36,247 nt of DNA from Cyanobacterium sp. T60_A2020_053 (GCA_015272165.1 JACYMF010000023.1:1-36247); one strand, 5' to 3'; counted from the first letter of the stretch, positions 8,858-18,845 are shown. Notes: generated from the letters alone by a model not told the origin. Program-made: numbers and translations.

Positions 8858-8878
8858 GGGTTGAACATTGTTCAACCC
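8858..8878. repeat. 21-bp palindromic repeat (GGGTTGAACA)
   Basis: Arms GGGTTGAACA / TGTTCAACCC surround a single central base and are preceded by GTAG. A second copy with compensatory arm changes lies at 34889-34909. It sits between the divergently read O-antigen ligase start and the hemB stop and may act as a terminator or REP-like element. Confidence 0.75.
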
Positions 8879-9893
<1,015 letters not shown>

Positions 9894-10112
9894 TTAAAAT
9901 ATTTTTTATCCAATAATAACTATGGCATTCTACCTTAAAAAAGTAAAAAGATAAAGGAAAAATAGCAAAAGTTTACACTATTTAATCAAATTCTATTTAA
10001 TAAAAAAATAGGAAAGCTAAAGTTGATAAACTCATGGTATATTAATGTAAATTTTCAGATTAAAGTTAATTTTTAACAAAGTAAATCCTTAATCATTGGT
10101 GAAAAATTTACC

Positions 10113-11393
10113 ATGACTTTAAATAAAACCATTGTTTTTTGTGCTTCAGATTTAGAAGAAGAATTTTATCGAGGTATTGGCTTTTATGCTCAATCTGTCA
10201 TCAGAGCGACTAAAAATTTAGGTTATAACAATTATCTTTTAACCAGTGCTAAAAAAGAAAAAATTATCCCTTTACAACAGTTAGAAATTCTCCGTAATAT
10301 TGATAAGCCTATTAATCCTAGTCAAAAAAAAATTATTTTACATTATCTTTACGGATTACTAGGAAAATATAAATTTAAGCATATTTCTCAAGTTGAACCT
10401 AGTTATTATGAAACCATTAGTAAATTAAATTATTTAGTCAATATTGATGGTTATATTAATAAAACTTCTCTGTACAAAACTATTAATTTACATTCTATTT
10501 TATTTGATTTTCCCCTGACCATTGACACAAAAAAAGCTGATATTTTATTTTGTAGCGCCCCCAGCGCCGTCAGAAATAATTATCGTGGTGGTTTAACAGT
10601 GCAAACTATCCATGATATTATCCCCCTTGTCACCTTATATCATCCTCCTTCTGATAAATTTAATTCCTTATTTTATAAAAATATAACCACCAGTTTAAAA
10701 TACGCTGATATAGTATTAACTATCTCTGAATTTTCTCGCCAAGAAGTTTTAAGAATTTTTCCAAAATTTGCTGATAAATTAAAAGTAATTTATCAACCCA
10801 TTCCTATCGCAGAAAATGAGTTAAAATTAGCTGAAAGTGATTTATTAAATCGATCCACTTTAAATAAATTTGGCTTAAGAAAAGAACGTTATTTATTGTA
10901 TATAGGAGCATTAGAAAAACGCAAAAATATTGACCGTTTAATTGAGGCATACTTAGCAGTTAAAAATAAAATAAAAATGCCTTTATTATTAGTTGGTTCA
11001 TTAGGTTATGGCTCAGAAATATTCACTGGTAAAATGCAAAGTGAGGGCATTAGGTATTTAGGTTATGTTAGTAATTTAGATAAATTAATTTTACTTAAAA
11101 ATGCTAATTGTTTTGTCTTTCCATCCTTATATGAAGGGTTTGGTTTACCCCCCCTAGAAGCTATGACCATGGGATGCCCTGTTATTACCTCTAATATCTC
11201 AGCTATTCCAGAAGCTTGTGGTAATGCACCTTTATATATTAATCCTAATAGTATAGAAGATATGGCGGAAAGAATCCTCGAAATTCATGATAACTACTCT
11301 CTTAGAAAAGATATAATTAATAAGGGTTATCAGCAAGTTAAAAAATATAGTTTAGAAAATTATCAAAGAGACTTTTCAGAATTATTTAATTAG
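10113..11393 (+). CDS. Glycosyltransferase family 4 (GT-B) protein
   Basis: This 426-residue protein has a two-domain GT-B layout. The C-terminal half shows GALEKRKNIDRLIEAY, with the Arg/Lys that contacts the donor phosphate, and LYEGFGLPPLEAMTMGCPVI with the E-x7-E motif of retaining GT4 enzymes. The N-terminal acceptor domain is divergent (residues 1-150). It probably adds a sugar to an exopolysaccharide, lipopolysaccharide or glycolipid; donor and acceptor are unknown. It is monocistronic, followed one base later by a convergent lipoprotein gene. Codon use is strongly AT-rich. Confidence 0.9.
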   Translation: MTLNKTIVFCASDLEEEFYRGIGFYAQSVIRATKNLGYNNYLLTSAKKEKIIPLQQLEILRNIDKPINPSQKKIILHYLYGLLGKYKFKHISQVEPSYYETISKLNYLVNIDGYINKTSLYKTINLHSILFDFPLTIDTKKADILFCSAPSAVRNNYRGGLTVQTIHDIIPLVTLYHPPSDKFNSLFYKNITTSLKYADIVLTISEFSRQEVLRIFPKFADKLKVIYQPIPIAENELKLAESDLLNRSTLNKFGLRKERYLLYIGALEKRKNIDRLIEAYLAVKNKIKMPLLLVGSLGYGSEIFTGKMQSEGIRYLGYVSNLDKLILLKNANCFVFPSLYEGFGLPPLEAMTMGCPVITSNISAIPEACGNAPLYINPNSIEDMAERILEIHDNYSLRKDIINKGYQQVKKYSLENYQRDFSELFN

Positions 11394-11394
11394 T

Positions 11395-11817
11395 CTAATT
11401 AACTTGGCAATAATTGTTAATTTCTTCAACTATTTGCACTTGTTTCGTACCCAAATCATTTAATTTAGTTTGAATACTCAAGGCTTTTTCTCTTTCTTTG
11501 CGGTGGAGGGCGCTGATAAATTCTTGAGTTAAAGTGCCGTATTCTTGATAAATTTGACTTAAATTACTGCTGTAATCTAATATTTTTGAATCTCGCCAAT
11601 TTTCATTATTTATTTGCTCACTGGTAGTTAAAAATTGTTGTTGAAATAAATATATGATTTCTTGATCTTTTTCTAATAAATTTGGCATAGTTTGATTAGC
11701 TAATTCTGTACCAATACTTGCTAATTTTTCACATTCTCTTAAACGAGTTAAGTTACCACAACCAGATAAAAAAAATACTAAATTGATAATAAGAAAAAGT
11801 TTTTTTCGTCCTAACAT
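11395..11817 (-). CDS. Small coiled-coil lipoprotein, unknown
   Basis: This 140-residue protein has a lipoprotein signal with lipobox LSGC (Cys20). A helical, Gln/Glu-rich region with heptad character follows (residues 40-135). I do not recognise the family. It is convergent with and almost touches the GT4 gene. It is likely membrane-anchored on the periplasmic side. Confidence 0.65.
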   Translation of the reverse strand: MLGRKKLFLIINLVFFLSGCGNLTRLRECEKLASIGTELANQTMPNLLEKDQEIIYLFQQQFLTTSEQINNENWRDSKILDYSSNLSQIYQEYGTLTQEFISALHRKEREKALSIQTKLNDLGTKQVQIVEEINNYCQVN

Positions 11818-11890
11818 TTATAAATCAAAAAAATAACATAAATTGATTACTGTCAAAGCTGTTAAAAGGTTAAATAACAATCAGTTTAAC

Positions 11891-11908
11891 AAGGGGTTTA
11901 AACCCCTT
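11891..11908. repeat. Perfect palindrome AAGGGGTTTAAACCCCTT
   Basis: An 18-bp perfect palindrome in the gap upstream of the lipoprotein gene. An identical 18-bp copy (22 bp with flanks) lies at 27253-27270. It could form a hairpin and act as a terminator or REP-like element. Confidence 0.8.
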
Positions 11909-12026
11909 ATTGGCGATTTGTAGTAATGTGAAAAGGTAAAATAATAGATACTACTCTGAGAGGATAAATCCTATAACTGTCAATTATTCATTACCCTCAT
12001 GACTCCACTTTTTGATCAAACTCTAA

Positions 12027-12461
12027 TTAAGCAATGGTGGCTAAAATATCTTGAGCATGACTACTGGTGTTAACATTGGTATCAACATGGGTAATTACCC
12101 CTTCACCATTGATAATGTATGTGACACGCTTGGGATAACCACCGCCATCAACATCGTATGCTTTGGAGATACTTCTATCGGTGTCAGCTAAAAGTTGGAA
12201 AGGTAAACCATACTTTTCTTTAAAGGCTTGGTGAGATGCCTCATCATCATTACTCACTCCTAAAACTACCATTTCTTTATCTTGATATTCTTGGTATTTA
12301 TCCCGAAAACCCTGCGCTTCTTTGGTACAACCGGGGGTATCATCTTTAGGATAGAAATATAAAATCACAATTTTACCAGCAAAATCACCTAAAGAAACGG
12401 TATTGCCTTGATCATCTTTGGTAGTGAATGCTGGTGCTTGAGTGCCTACGGTAAGTGCCAT
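12027..12461 (-). CDS. bcp: Peroxiredoxin Q/Bcp, 1-Cys form
   Basis: Read from the ATG at 12461, this is a 144-residue thioredoxin-fold peroxidase beginning MALTVGTQAP; the longer frame would overlap the divergent neighbour. The active site YPKDDTPGCTKEAQGF holds the peroxidatic Cys45, with the preceding Thr and Pro conserved. Position 50, Cys in classical Bcp (CxxxxC), is Gln, and no other Cys exists in the protein, so it must work as a 1-Cys enzyme using an external thiol for resolution. It reduces hydrogen peroxide or organic peroxides. It is divergent from a hypothetical gene. Confidence 0.95.
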   Translation of the reverse strand: MALTVGTQAPAFTTKDDQGNTVSLGDFAGKIVILYFYPKDDTPGCTKEAQGFRDKYQEYQDKEMVVLGVSNDDEASHQAFKEKYGLPFQLLADTDRSISKAYDVDGGGYPKRVTYIINGEGVITHVDTNVNTSSHAQDILATIA

Positions 12462-12514
12462 AATGGTTTTTAATTGAGTTATCATTATCAAAACGTTACA
12501 TTTATTAACATAAC

Positions 12515-13219
12515 ATGAAAATACCTCTGCCGAAAAGTTTTGCCCCTCGGCAACCAACCATTATTCATGATTTGCAGGAAGGGGCGCTATGTTTTACTTC
12601 TCCACAAATAAATCTTCAGATCATAAATCATCAAACTTTACAAGAAAAATTGATTATCCCTACTTATTGGAGTTTAGCAAAAAGTTCTATTCTAAAATCT
12701 ACTTTACAACAATTGAACTATCAAGAAGGAGTTAAAGTTATTATTAGTAAATATCAATTGAAATTTATTATTAGTGATCAAAAAAAAAGCAGAGAAATAA
12801 TATATATAATCGATAATTTATTTCAGGCATTTAATATTAATCAAATTGCTTTAGTAACATTAGGTCTAAGAAGATTAATTTCTCTTTCTAATGATTTCAA
12901 TAAAGGAACAGAATTTATTTCTCAATACTTAAACACTCCTAAAATTTATAAAATAAATGATCATAATCCTACTCAGATTAAATTAAATTTTGATTATGAC
13001 TTACAACCTTATCCTTTAAAGATTTCGGTGGGTAATGTAAAAATAAAAAATATTCATAAAAAAGTACAATCTGCTATTTTATTTCAAGGTATTTTTTATC
13101 AAAAATTTAATCATCATTATTTTCCGAATAGTTTAAGTAAAAGTCAAGAAATAGTTAAAAACTATCCAGAAATATTTGTTAAATTTAATAATTTAGTGGA
13201 GCAAATTTTTTTGAATTGA
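12515..13219 (+). CDS. Hypothetical protein, 234 residues
   Basis: I do not recognise this protein. It has no signal peptide or membrane helices and is rich in Ile, Lys, Asn and Gln. The middle (residues 45-130) has alternating strand/helix character and the end has a basic patch (VKIKNIHKKVQ). No ribosome binding site is obvious before the ATG. It is divergent to the peroxiredoxin gene with a gap of about 50 bases, so the promoters must overlap. A GGGCGCT motif lies at codons 23-25 only; the remaining 600 bases are free of it. Confidence 0.65.
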   Translation: MKIPLPKSFAPRQPTIIHDLQEGALCFTSPQINLQIINHQTLQEKLIIPTYWSLAKSSILKSTLQQLNYQEGVKVIISKYQLKFIISDQKKSREIIYIIDNLFQAFNINQIALVTLGLRRLISLSNDFNKGTEFISQYLNTPKIYKINDHNPTQIKLNFDYDLQPYPLKISVGNVKIKNIHKKVQSAILFQGIFYQKFNHHYFPNSLSKSQEIVKNYPEIFVKFNNLVEQIFLN

Positions 13220-13449
13220 TGCTCAGAATAATGGCATTACCCTACAAGATAATAAATTATACTGGTAGTTAAATCAATTCATCACAATAAACTATTGGCA
13301 TTTTAAATTTCTTAGTTATTGTTCATTACTTCAAATTAACTAGCTTTTTGAGCATGAGAAATACTATATCAAACTTTGACAAGTGGTAAAACTAGATTTT
13401 ATCGTGATTATTAGAAATAATAGAAAGAGTAAACTTGATCAATAGCAAA

Positions 13450-13941
13450 ATGAAAATTAAATCTATTTACTCTTTGTCATTAGTAATCATTAATTCTTCT
13501 TTGTTAGTTTCTTTTCCTGTCAATGCTGATAATATTAAAACCAATAATTCCTTGATACTGACAGATGCTCAACATCATAACCATAATTCTACTCAACATC
13601 ACCATCATAAAAAAATAGATGTGACTCAAAATGACAAAATTCCTCAAGTAAAATTAACAATCTCTCCCGATAAAATAAAAGGATGGAATTTACAAATTAC
13701 TACAACTAACTTTAAGTTTGCCCCAGAAAATTTAGATAAAAATAGCAACCCTAATGAAGGTCATGGTCATTTATATATTAATGGCATAAAAGTTAGTAGA
13801 ATATACAGTGATTGGTATTATCTTCCTGAGTTACCGTCAGGAAAAAATGAAATTAGAGTCACTTTAAACACTAATTTACACGAAGATTTAATTTATCAGG
13901 GTCAAATTATCGCTGATTCTGTTATGATTAGTAATCCTTAA
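13450..13941 (+). CDS. Secreted His-rich protein, probable metal binding
   Basis: This 163-residue protein is read from ATG 13450; an in-frame TTG at 13435 with a nearby AAAGAG is the alternative start. The signal peptide ends near VNA (residue 26). A His-rich stretch follows (residues 42-57, QHHNHNSTQHHHHKK), a likely metal-binding loop. The folded part has a NEGHGHLYINGIKVSRIY segment and an ELPSGKNEIRVTLNTN segment typical of small periplasmic beta-sandwich proteins. A role in copper, zinc or nickel handling is inference. It is 17 bases upstream of csaB and may be cotranscribed with it. Confidence 0.65.
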   Translation: MKIKSIYSLSLVIINSSLLVSFPVNADNIKTNNSLILTDAQHHNHNSTQHHHHKKIDVTQNDKIPQVKLTISPDKIKGWNLQITTTNFKFAPENLDKNSNPNEGHGHLYINGIKVSRIYSDWYYLPELPSGKNEIRVTLNTNLHEDLIYQGQIIADSVMISNP

Positions 13942-13958
13942 ATTATCAATCTTAAATC

Positions 13959-14990
13959 ATGATGAGAAAAGCCATAATTTGTGGTTATTATGGGCGGGGA
14001 AATGCCGGAGATGAGGCTTTATTGTTGGCATTATTAGAAAGATTACCAGCGCCCCTCACCCCAATTATATTATCAGGAAATCCATCATTAACCACTAAAA
14101 ATTATGGTGTAAAAAGTTATTCTCGTCAGCAAATTATTCAAGAAATTTGGCATGGTAAAAAGGATGATTATTTTATTTGGGGAGGCGGTAGTTTAATGCA
14201 AGATGCCACCAGTTGGCGCAGTCCAATTTTTTATGGTGGCTTGATGAAATTAGCTCAATTAAAAGGCTTAATTACCATTGCCTACGCGCAGGGAATTGGT
14301 CCTTTAAATAGTCCTTTTACCCGTTGGCTAACCAAAGATGTTTTAAGTAAATGTCATGGTGTAAGTGTGCGAGATCAAGCATCAGCAAGACTTTTGGAGC
14401 AATGGCACATACCACATTTTAGCGCCCCTGACCCCGTTTGGGCATTATCAGCTAAACTTAATAAATCTCTAAAATTACCATCATCTCCTCATATTGGCGT
14501 TAATTTAAGGTCTCATATTTCTTTAACTGAAACTAAATTAAATACGATTATTGACGCATTAATTACATTACAAAAAAACACTAATGCTAATATTATCTTA
14601 ATTCCTTTTCAGCCTCAAAATGATCTTATACTGTGTCAAAAAGTAGCTGAAAAATTACAGGGAAAAAATGAAATTATTCAGTTAGATAACCCTCAAGAAT
14701 TAAAAGGAATTTTCCGAGAAATAAAGATGTTAATTGGCATGAGATTACATAGTATTATTATGGGTGCTTCTGAAGGTTGTAATTGTTTTGCCTTGTCTTA
14801 TGACCCCAAAGTATCTCAATTAATGACAGAATTACATATACCCGGCATAGAATTAACGGCCATGGGCGCTGATGCTCACACCTTAGCACAGCAATGGCTC
14901 AATCTTTACACTCAAGGGGAGGGGATGGGCGCGCAGAAAAGAGAAGAATTAAAAACTTCGGCGCTTCTTCACGAAAAATTATTTGACTAA
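13959..14990 (+). CDS. csaB: Polysaccharide pyruvyl transferase, CsaB-like
   Basis: This 343-residue protein starts MMRKAIICGYYGRGNAGDEALL, the N-terminal glycine-rich motif of CsaB/polysaccharide pyruvyl transferases. It also contains FIWGGGSLMQD, a SVRDQAS segment and, near the end, IGMRLHSIIMG with the conserved Arg/His pair. The family moves pyruvate from phosphoenolpyruvate onto wall polysaccharides, which anchors S-layer proteins. The two neighbouring ATGs at 13959 and 13962 are equivalent choices. It fits with the GT4 and O-antigen ligase-like genes as part of surface glycan assembly. Confidence 0.88.
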   Translation: MMRKAIICGYYGRGNAGDEALLLALLERLPAPLTPIILSGNPSLTTKNYGVKSYSRQQIIQEIWHGKKDDYFIWGGGSLMQDATSWRSPIFYGGLMKLAQLKGLITIAYAQGIGPLNSPFTRWLTKDVLSKCHGVSVRDQASARLLEQWHIPHFSAPDPVWALSAKLNKSLKLPSSPHIGVNLRSHISLTETKLNTIIDALITLQKNTNANIILIPFQPQNDLILCQKVAEKLQGKNEIIQLDNPQELKGIFREIKMLIGMRLHSIIMGASEGCNCFALSYDPKVSQLMTELHIPGIELTAMGADAHTLAQQWLNLYTQGEGMGAQKREELKTSALLHEKLFD

Positions 14991-15021
14991 TATCAAGGAA
15001 AAAGTCCAGCGCCCTTAACCG

Positions 15022-15027
15022 TATAAT
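15022..15027 (+). promoter_or_regulatory. Probable -10 box of ridA
   Basis: A consensus TATAAT lies 33 bases upstream of the ridA ATG in otherwise uninformative sequence. No clear -35 box accompanies it. Confidence 0.45.
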
Positions 15028-15059
15028 ATATTACTGTTACAATTTCAATCAGCTATATT

Positions 15060-15446
15060 ATGACTCAAAAAACTATTATTAATACTACCTTAGCACCAGC
15101 GCCCGTTGGACCTTATAATCAAGCAGTAGTGGCGAAGGGCGCTATGGTATTTGTAGCTGGGCAAATTCCCTTAAATGCAGAGGGAAATTTAGTGGGAGGA
15201 GATGACATCAAAGCCCAAACTCATCAAGTTATCAAAAATATTCAAGCAATTTTAACTGAAGCAGGGACAAATTTAGACGCAGTGGTTAAAACCAGCGTAT
15301 TTTTAAGCGATTTAACTAACTTTGCCCCGATGAATGAAGTATATGGCAAATATTTTAGTAATAATTCCCCGGCGCGCGCCTGTGTAGAAGTTTCTCGCTT
15401 ACCCAAGGATGTTTTAGTGGAAATCGAATGTATCGCCGTTTTATAA
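15060..15446 (+). CDS. ridA: RidA family reactive enamine/imine deaminase
   Basis: This 128-residue protein has the full length of the YjgF/YER057c/UK114 family. It contains the N-terminal [12 protein letters not shown], the FVAGQIPLN strand and the closing [21 protein letters not shown], where Arg106 binds the substrate carboxylate. RidA hydrolyses reactive 2-aminoacrylate and related enamines formed by PLP enzymes such as threonine dehydratase. It is a trimeric cytosolic enzyme and is encoded alone. Two GGGCGCT motifs and one GGCGCGCGCC palindrome lie inside the gene. Confidence 0.95.
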   Translation: MTQKTIINTTLAPAPVGPYNQAVVAKGAMVFVAGQIPLNAEGNLVGGDDIKAQTHQVIKNIQAILTEAGTNLDAVVKTSVFLSDLTNFAPMNEVYGKYFSNNSPARACVEVSRLPKDVLVEIECIAVL

Positions 15447-15525
15447 AAAATAACTCTTCTTATTTTCTAGGATTATTTTATTCTAAAATTTTCAATTTAG
15501 ACAAAAAAAGTAATCTCAATATCTT

Positions 15526-15594
15526 AGTTCAATTTATTGAACGTGATCCCGTTGGTTCCGTGTAATTCATTACACGGTGGGTAAATTGCGAAGA
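15526..15594. repeat. 69-bp double-hairpin repeat, copy 1
   Basis: Two hairpins stand side by side: GTTCAAT / ATTGAAC with a 2-base loop, and CCGTGTAAT / ATTACACGG with a 2-base loop. A conserved tail (GGTGGGTAAA...TGCGAAGA) follows. An almost identical copy lies inverted at 27118-27186. Only a 7-base spacer between the hairpins and one tail base differ. Confidence 0.85.
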
Positions 15595-15660
15595 TGGAGT
15601 CTTTCATAATTGGAAATGTTTAAAAAACTTATTTTTTTAATTCAATTAATTGAATGAGAG

Positions 15661-16110
15661 CTATAAAAAATCTTGGTCTAATATTTTTTCTAAACTGTAA
15701 GGACATTGTAGCGGAAAAGTATCTAAACCAGATTTTTTGAGCACATATTTGCGACAATAATCATAACAATCATCTAAATTATCTACTAAATAATTGTAAA
15801 GATTCTTGGTCATTCTTTTATTAAGTTGTCGGCGAAAACTTATTATTTCTAATTGCCAATGATGATGGTTTCTTTCATATTCATTATGCCAATAATCTAG
15901 CAAAAGTAAATGAATAATGACTTGTTCTAACAAACTTGCCATTGCCAATTTATCTCGCTTTGCCAAACTTTCTAACTCCTCAATTAAATTTTCTATATCT
16001 AACTCATTTAATCTATTCCCTTTTAGTAAATTAATAGTTTCTTCCAGCCACAAATGATCATCAATTTCATATAGTTTTTTTAAATTGACTTCTTTTGTTA
16101 CTTTCATCAT
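15661..16110 (-). CDS. DUF29 family protein
   Basis: This 149-residue helical protein has the DUF29 hallmarks: LYEIDDHLWLEET at the start, ENLIEELESLAKRDK in the middle, then a long helix with HLLLLDYWHNEYERNHHHWQ. The C-terminal CPYSLEKILDQDFL is also typical. DUF29 proteins are abundant in cyanobacteria, often in several copies, and have no established function. Two ATGs stand side by side at the start. It stands alone. Confidence 0.9.
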   Translation of the reverse strand: MMKVTKEVNLKKLYEIDDHLWLEETINLLKGNRLNELDIENLIEELESLAKRDKLAMASLLEQVIIHLLLLDYWHNEYERNHHHWQLEIISFRRQLNKRMTKNLYNYLVDNLDDCYDYCRKYVLKKSGLDTFPLQCPYSLEKILDQDFL

Positions 16111-16208
16111 TAAAATATTTATGATTTTTCAACTTTGAGTATGATAAATGAAGAAATAGAGACGCAAAATTTTACGTCTCCACCAAAATTATTAGAAATG
16201 ATTATTGA

Positions 16209-16808
16209 TTAAGCATTAGCCAAATTTTGAGCCACAAAATCCCAGTTAACTAACTTACCTAAGAAATCATCGATATAGCTAGGACGTTTGTTTTGATAGT
16301 CTAAATAGTAAGCGTGTTCCCATACATCCATGGTTAATAAAGGAGTTTGCCCAGCAGTGAAAGGGTTATCAGCATTACCAGTTTTAGTTACTTTAAGAGT
16401 ACCATTATCTAATACTAACCAAGCCCAACCACTACCGAATTGAGTAGCACCTGCATTGGTAAATTCTTCAACAAATTTATCAAAACTACCGAAATCTGCA
16501 TCAATTTTAGCAGCTAATTCGCCGGTGGGGGTGCCACCACCATTAGGCTTCATACATTGCCAATAGAAGCTATGATTCCATGCTTGGGCAGCATTATTAA
16601 ACACTCCTGCTTTGCTAGAATCTTTGGCAAGGGTTTTAATGGCTTCCTCAATGGAGAGAGAATCTAATTCTGTGCCTTTAACCGCATCATTAAATTTGCT
16701 AACGTAGGCGGCATGGTGCTTGTCGTGGTGAAATTCTAGGGTGCTTTTAGAAATACAGGGTTCTAAAGCTGTGTAATCGTAAGGTAAAGGAGCTAATTCG
16801 TAAGCCAT
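16209..16808 (-). CDS. sodB: Iron superoxide dismutase
   Basis: This 199-residue cytosolic enzyme converts superoxide to hydrogen peroxide and oxygen. The metal ligands can be read off as His27 (LEFHHDKHH), His79 (AWNHSFYW), Asp161 and His165 (MDVWEHAYYLDY). The GGGTPTGELA and QFGSGWAWLV segments favour iron over manganese, as expected for cyanobacterial SodB. It has no signal peptide. It is monocistronic, with about 200 bases upstream for its promoter. Confidence 0.97.
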   Translation of the reverse strand: MAYELAPLPYDYTALEPCISKSTLEFHHDKHHAAYVSKFNDAVKGTELDSLSIEEAIKTLAKDSSKAGVFNNAAQAWNHSFYWQCMKPNGGGTPTGELAAKIDADFGSFDKFVEEFTNAGATQFGSGWAWLVLDNGTLKVTKTGNADNPFTAGQTPLLTMDVWEHAYYLDYQNKRPSYIDDFLGKLVNWDFVAQNLANA

Positions 16809-17028
16809 GTTCTTAATTTGCCGTAGTTATTGTTCTTTCTTCATAAATCTTAACAGATTAGTTATAAATTGCTAAGATTCACTTTAACCCCAAATTATCA
16901 TTAAAATTCAGTACTTGTCAATAGGGAAAACTACACCCTTGACAGCAGTTTTCATTCCCTTAAACCACACTTTAGATTATTAGAAAGATTCCCTTTGCGC
17001 CTTCGCGCCTTTGCGAGAGACAAAAAAC

Positions 17029-17817
17029 TTAAAATTTTTCACCGACTCGTAAAGTTTGAAATTGATCTTGACGACGAATAACCACTTCATTTTTATTAAT
17101 ACTAACCACAATCCAGTTAGTGGCGGGGATAGGGGCGCCCTCCGCCACTCTTTCAGTCAGACTATTAATATTAAATAAAGCCAAATTATTTTGATCGGCT
17201 AATTGTATCACCCCAAGGAGGGTATTATTTTTAACGCCCGTGTCAGGGGTGGAAGTATTGGGGATATTGTTGGTATTTGGAGAAGGATTAGCATTTGGTA
17301 AAGTCGGTAAAGTATCCAATGAAGGGGGAAATTGACGAGCAATTTTAGCGGTTTGTGGTGGTGGTGGTGATGGTATTTTCTGCGCTATGGGCGGGGTGGA
17401 GGGCTCTGTTGAAGCGAGTTTTGCAGGGCTATTGCTATTAGCACTGACATTGATCAATGGTGGTGGTGGAAGTTCAATCCCTTTTGGCAAAGGTGGAGGT
17501 GTAGGGATAGGTAGAGGTGACACTTCTGGGGGAGAAGTGAGAGTAATTAATTCAGTTTGGGGAATATTTGGTAATGGTGGTATCTCTGAGGGTTGAGAGA
17601 TGGTTTCTGGAGAAGACGTTTCAGAAATATTAGGGGTGGGTGATAAATTTTCAGCAGAGGTATTTTCAGAGAGATTAGCAGGAGTAGGAGATGAAATGAC
17701 CTTTTGATTTTGTTTAAAAAGCCATGAACAAACTATGATGAGATAGGTGGTGGCGATTAAAAAGATAATTTTGTCGAGAGGGGGAGAATATTGTGGCTTG
17801 AATGGTAGTTTTTTCAT
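17029..17817 (-). CDS. Membrane-anchored proline-rich protein with PilP/GspC-like end
   Basis: This 262-residue protein has a short cytoplasmic N-terminus, one membrane helix (about residues 16-34) and a long Pro/Ser/Thr-rich periplasmic stretch (35-195). The compact C-terminal domain runs from LLGVIQLADQNNLALFNI through ERVAEGAPIPATNWIVVSI to a terminal RVGEKF. That end resembles the homology region of GspC/PilP inner-membrane proteins of secretion and pilus machines. The overall plan also recalls TonB. It is divergent to a membrane protein and an ExbD/TolR-like gene. Function is inferred from layout only. Confidence 0.6.
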   Translation of the reverse strand: MKKLPFKPQYSPPLDKIIFLIATTYLIIVCSWLFKQNQKVISSPTPANLSENTSAENLSPTPNISETSSPETISQPSEIPPLPNIPQTELITLTSPPEVSPLPIPTPPPLPKGIELPPPPLINVSANSNSPAKLASTEPSTPPIAQKIPSPPPPQTAKIARQFPPSLDTLPTLPNANPSPNTNNIPNTSTPDTGVKNNTLLGVIQLADQNNLALFNINSLTERVAEGAPIPATNWIVVSINKNEVVIRRQDQFQTLRVGEKF

Positions 17818-17870
17818 TTTCCCAAGAATTTGCTCATCACCGTTAAATTATTAGCAATTTCATTTTAACC

Positions 17871-18203
17871 ATGAATTACGATGATCAGAACGAAAACTAT
17901 AATAAATTACAGTTATCCTTATATTTATTACCCGTATTAGGAACAATATTGGCTTTAATGGATGTGCTGATAGCATCAGCACAAAAAAATCACCAGCGCC
18001 CTTCGCCAAAACGAAAAACTATTAATTTATCATTAAAACTAGGATTAACTTGGATTATTATGTATAGTGGCTTATGGCTAGGAAGTAGCGTCGCTAATGA
18101 TATATTTGCCCTAAGATTACTTTATCTCAATGGTTTGTTTACTACGGGATACTTTTTTGCCTGTGGTTATTTCTTGTGGCGCATTTGGCACAGGAAATTA
18201 TGA
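17871..18203 (+). CDS. Small membrane protein, unknown
   Basis: This 110-residue protein has three probable membrane helices (about residues 15-33, 52-70 and 82-104) and a basic loop HQRPSPKRK after the first. Part of that loop is encoded by a GGGCGCT motif read on the other strand. I do not recognise the family. It precedes the ExbD/TolR-like gene in the same direction by 67 bases and is likely cotranscribed with it. Confidence 0.65.
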   Translation: MNYDDQNENYNKLQLSLYLLPVLGTILALMDVLIASAQKNHQRPSPKRKTINLSLKLGLTWIIMYSGLWLGSSVANDIFALRLLYLNGLFTTGYFFACGYFLWRIWHRKL

Positions 18204-18229
18204 GTTATGAATTATGAAATAATAATCTC

Positions 18230-18262
18230 CTTTGCCCCTTGCCCTTTTCACTTTGCCCTTTT
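18230..18262. repeat. Heptamer repeat GCCCTTT
   Basis: GCCCCTT, GCCCTTT, TCACTTT and GCCCTTT stand in exact 7-base phase between the two membrane-protein genes, just upstream of the preferred ATG 18271. Confidence 0.75.
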
Positions 18263-18270
18263 TATTAATT

Positions 18271-18729
18271 ATGCGTCAGCGCCCTTCTCCCCGACGAACA
18301 GAATTAGAGTTATTCCCTTTTCTCTCCGTTTTAGCTTGTACCATTGGTACATTAATATTATTAATTATTGTAATCAGCACGGAAACCCTAGAAAGTAGTT
18401 CACAAGTGACGATTGTCGCCGAAAATCAAGACGGACAAAATTTGAGCAAAACTCCCCGTTATATCGAATGTCGAGAAGATGGCGTGATTATATATCCCAG
18501 TGAAATATTTGTGAGCGAAAATGAATTAACCGGGCGCACTTCACCGTTAATCCAACTAATAGACGAAGTAGAAGAAAATAGAGATCAAGAATATGTCATC
18601 GTCATAGTTAGACCAAAAGGAATTGAAGTATTTTATCAAGTTCGAGATGTCATTGAAGAAAGAGATATTGACATCGGTTACGAGCCTATTGAAGAAGGTT
18701 TACAATTACAATTACAATCTGAACAGTAA
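18271..18729 (+). CDS. ExbD/TolR-like single-helix membrane protein
   Basis: This 152-residue protein is read from ATG 18271; the frame continues upstream only into a GCCCTTT heptamer repeat. It has a basic cytoplasmic start MRQRPSPRR, then ELFPFLSVLACTIGTLILLII, the N-terminal helix pattern of ExbD/TolR-like proteins. A periplasmic domain follows, with ECREDGVIIYP and DQEYVIVIVRPKGIEVFYQV. The usual helix Asp of ExbD/TolR is not obvious (the position reads Ser/Cys), so proton coupling is doubtful. No ExbB/TolQ gene is next to it. Confidence 0.65.
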   Translation: MRQRPSPRRTELELFPFLSVLACTIGTLILLIIVISTETLESSSQVTIVAENQDGQNLSKTPRYIECREDGVIIYPSEIFVSENELTGRTSPLIQLIDEVEENRDQEYVIVIVRPKGIEVFYQVRDVIEERDIDIGYEPIEEGLQLQLQSEQ

Positions 18730-18816
18730 TGGACAATTGATAATTGATAATGAATCATATTTGATCAACAATTTATATTTAATAGACTTCTCCAACAATT
18801 AGGATTTTGGTACGGT

Positions 18817-18845
18817 GAAACAGGCATCTTGCCTGTTTTTTTTTT
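18817..18845 (+). terminator. Intrinsic terminator after the ExbD-like gene
   Basis: A GAAACAGGC / GCCTGTTTT stem with a 5-base loop is followed by an unbroken T-run of ten. It is about 90 bases after the ExbD-like stop codon and upstream of glyA. Confidence 0.88.

Noticed and set aside
12462-12557. N-terminal extension of the peroxiredoxin
   Set aside because: It would overlap the divergent 12515 gene, and family members begin at the MALTVG-type start.
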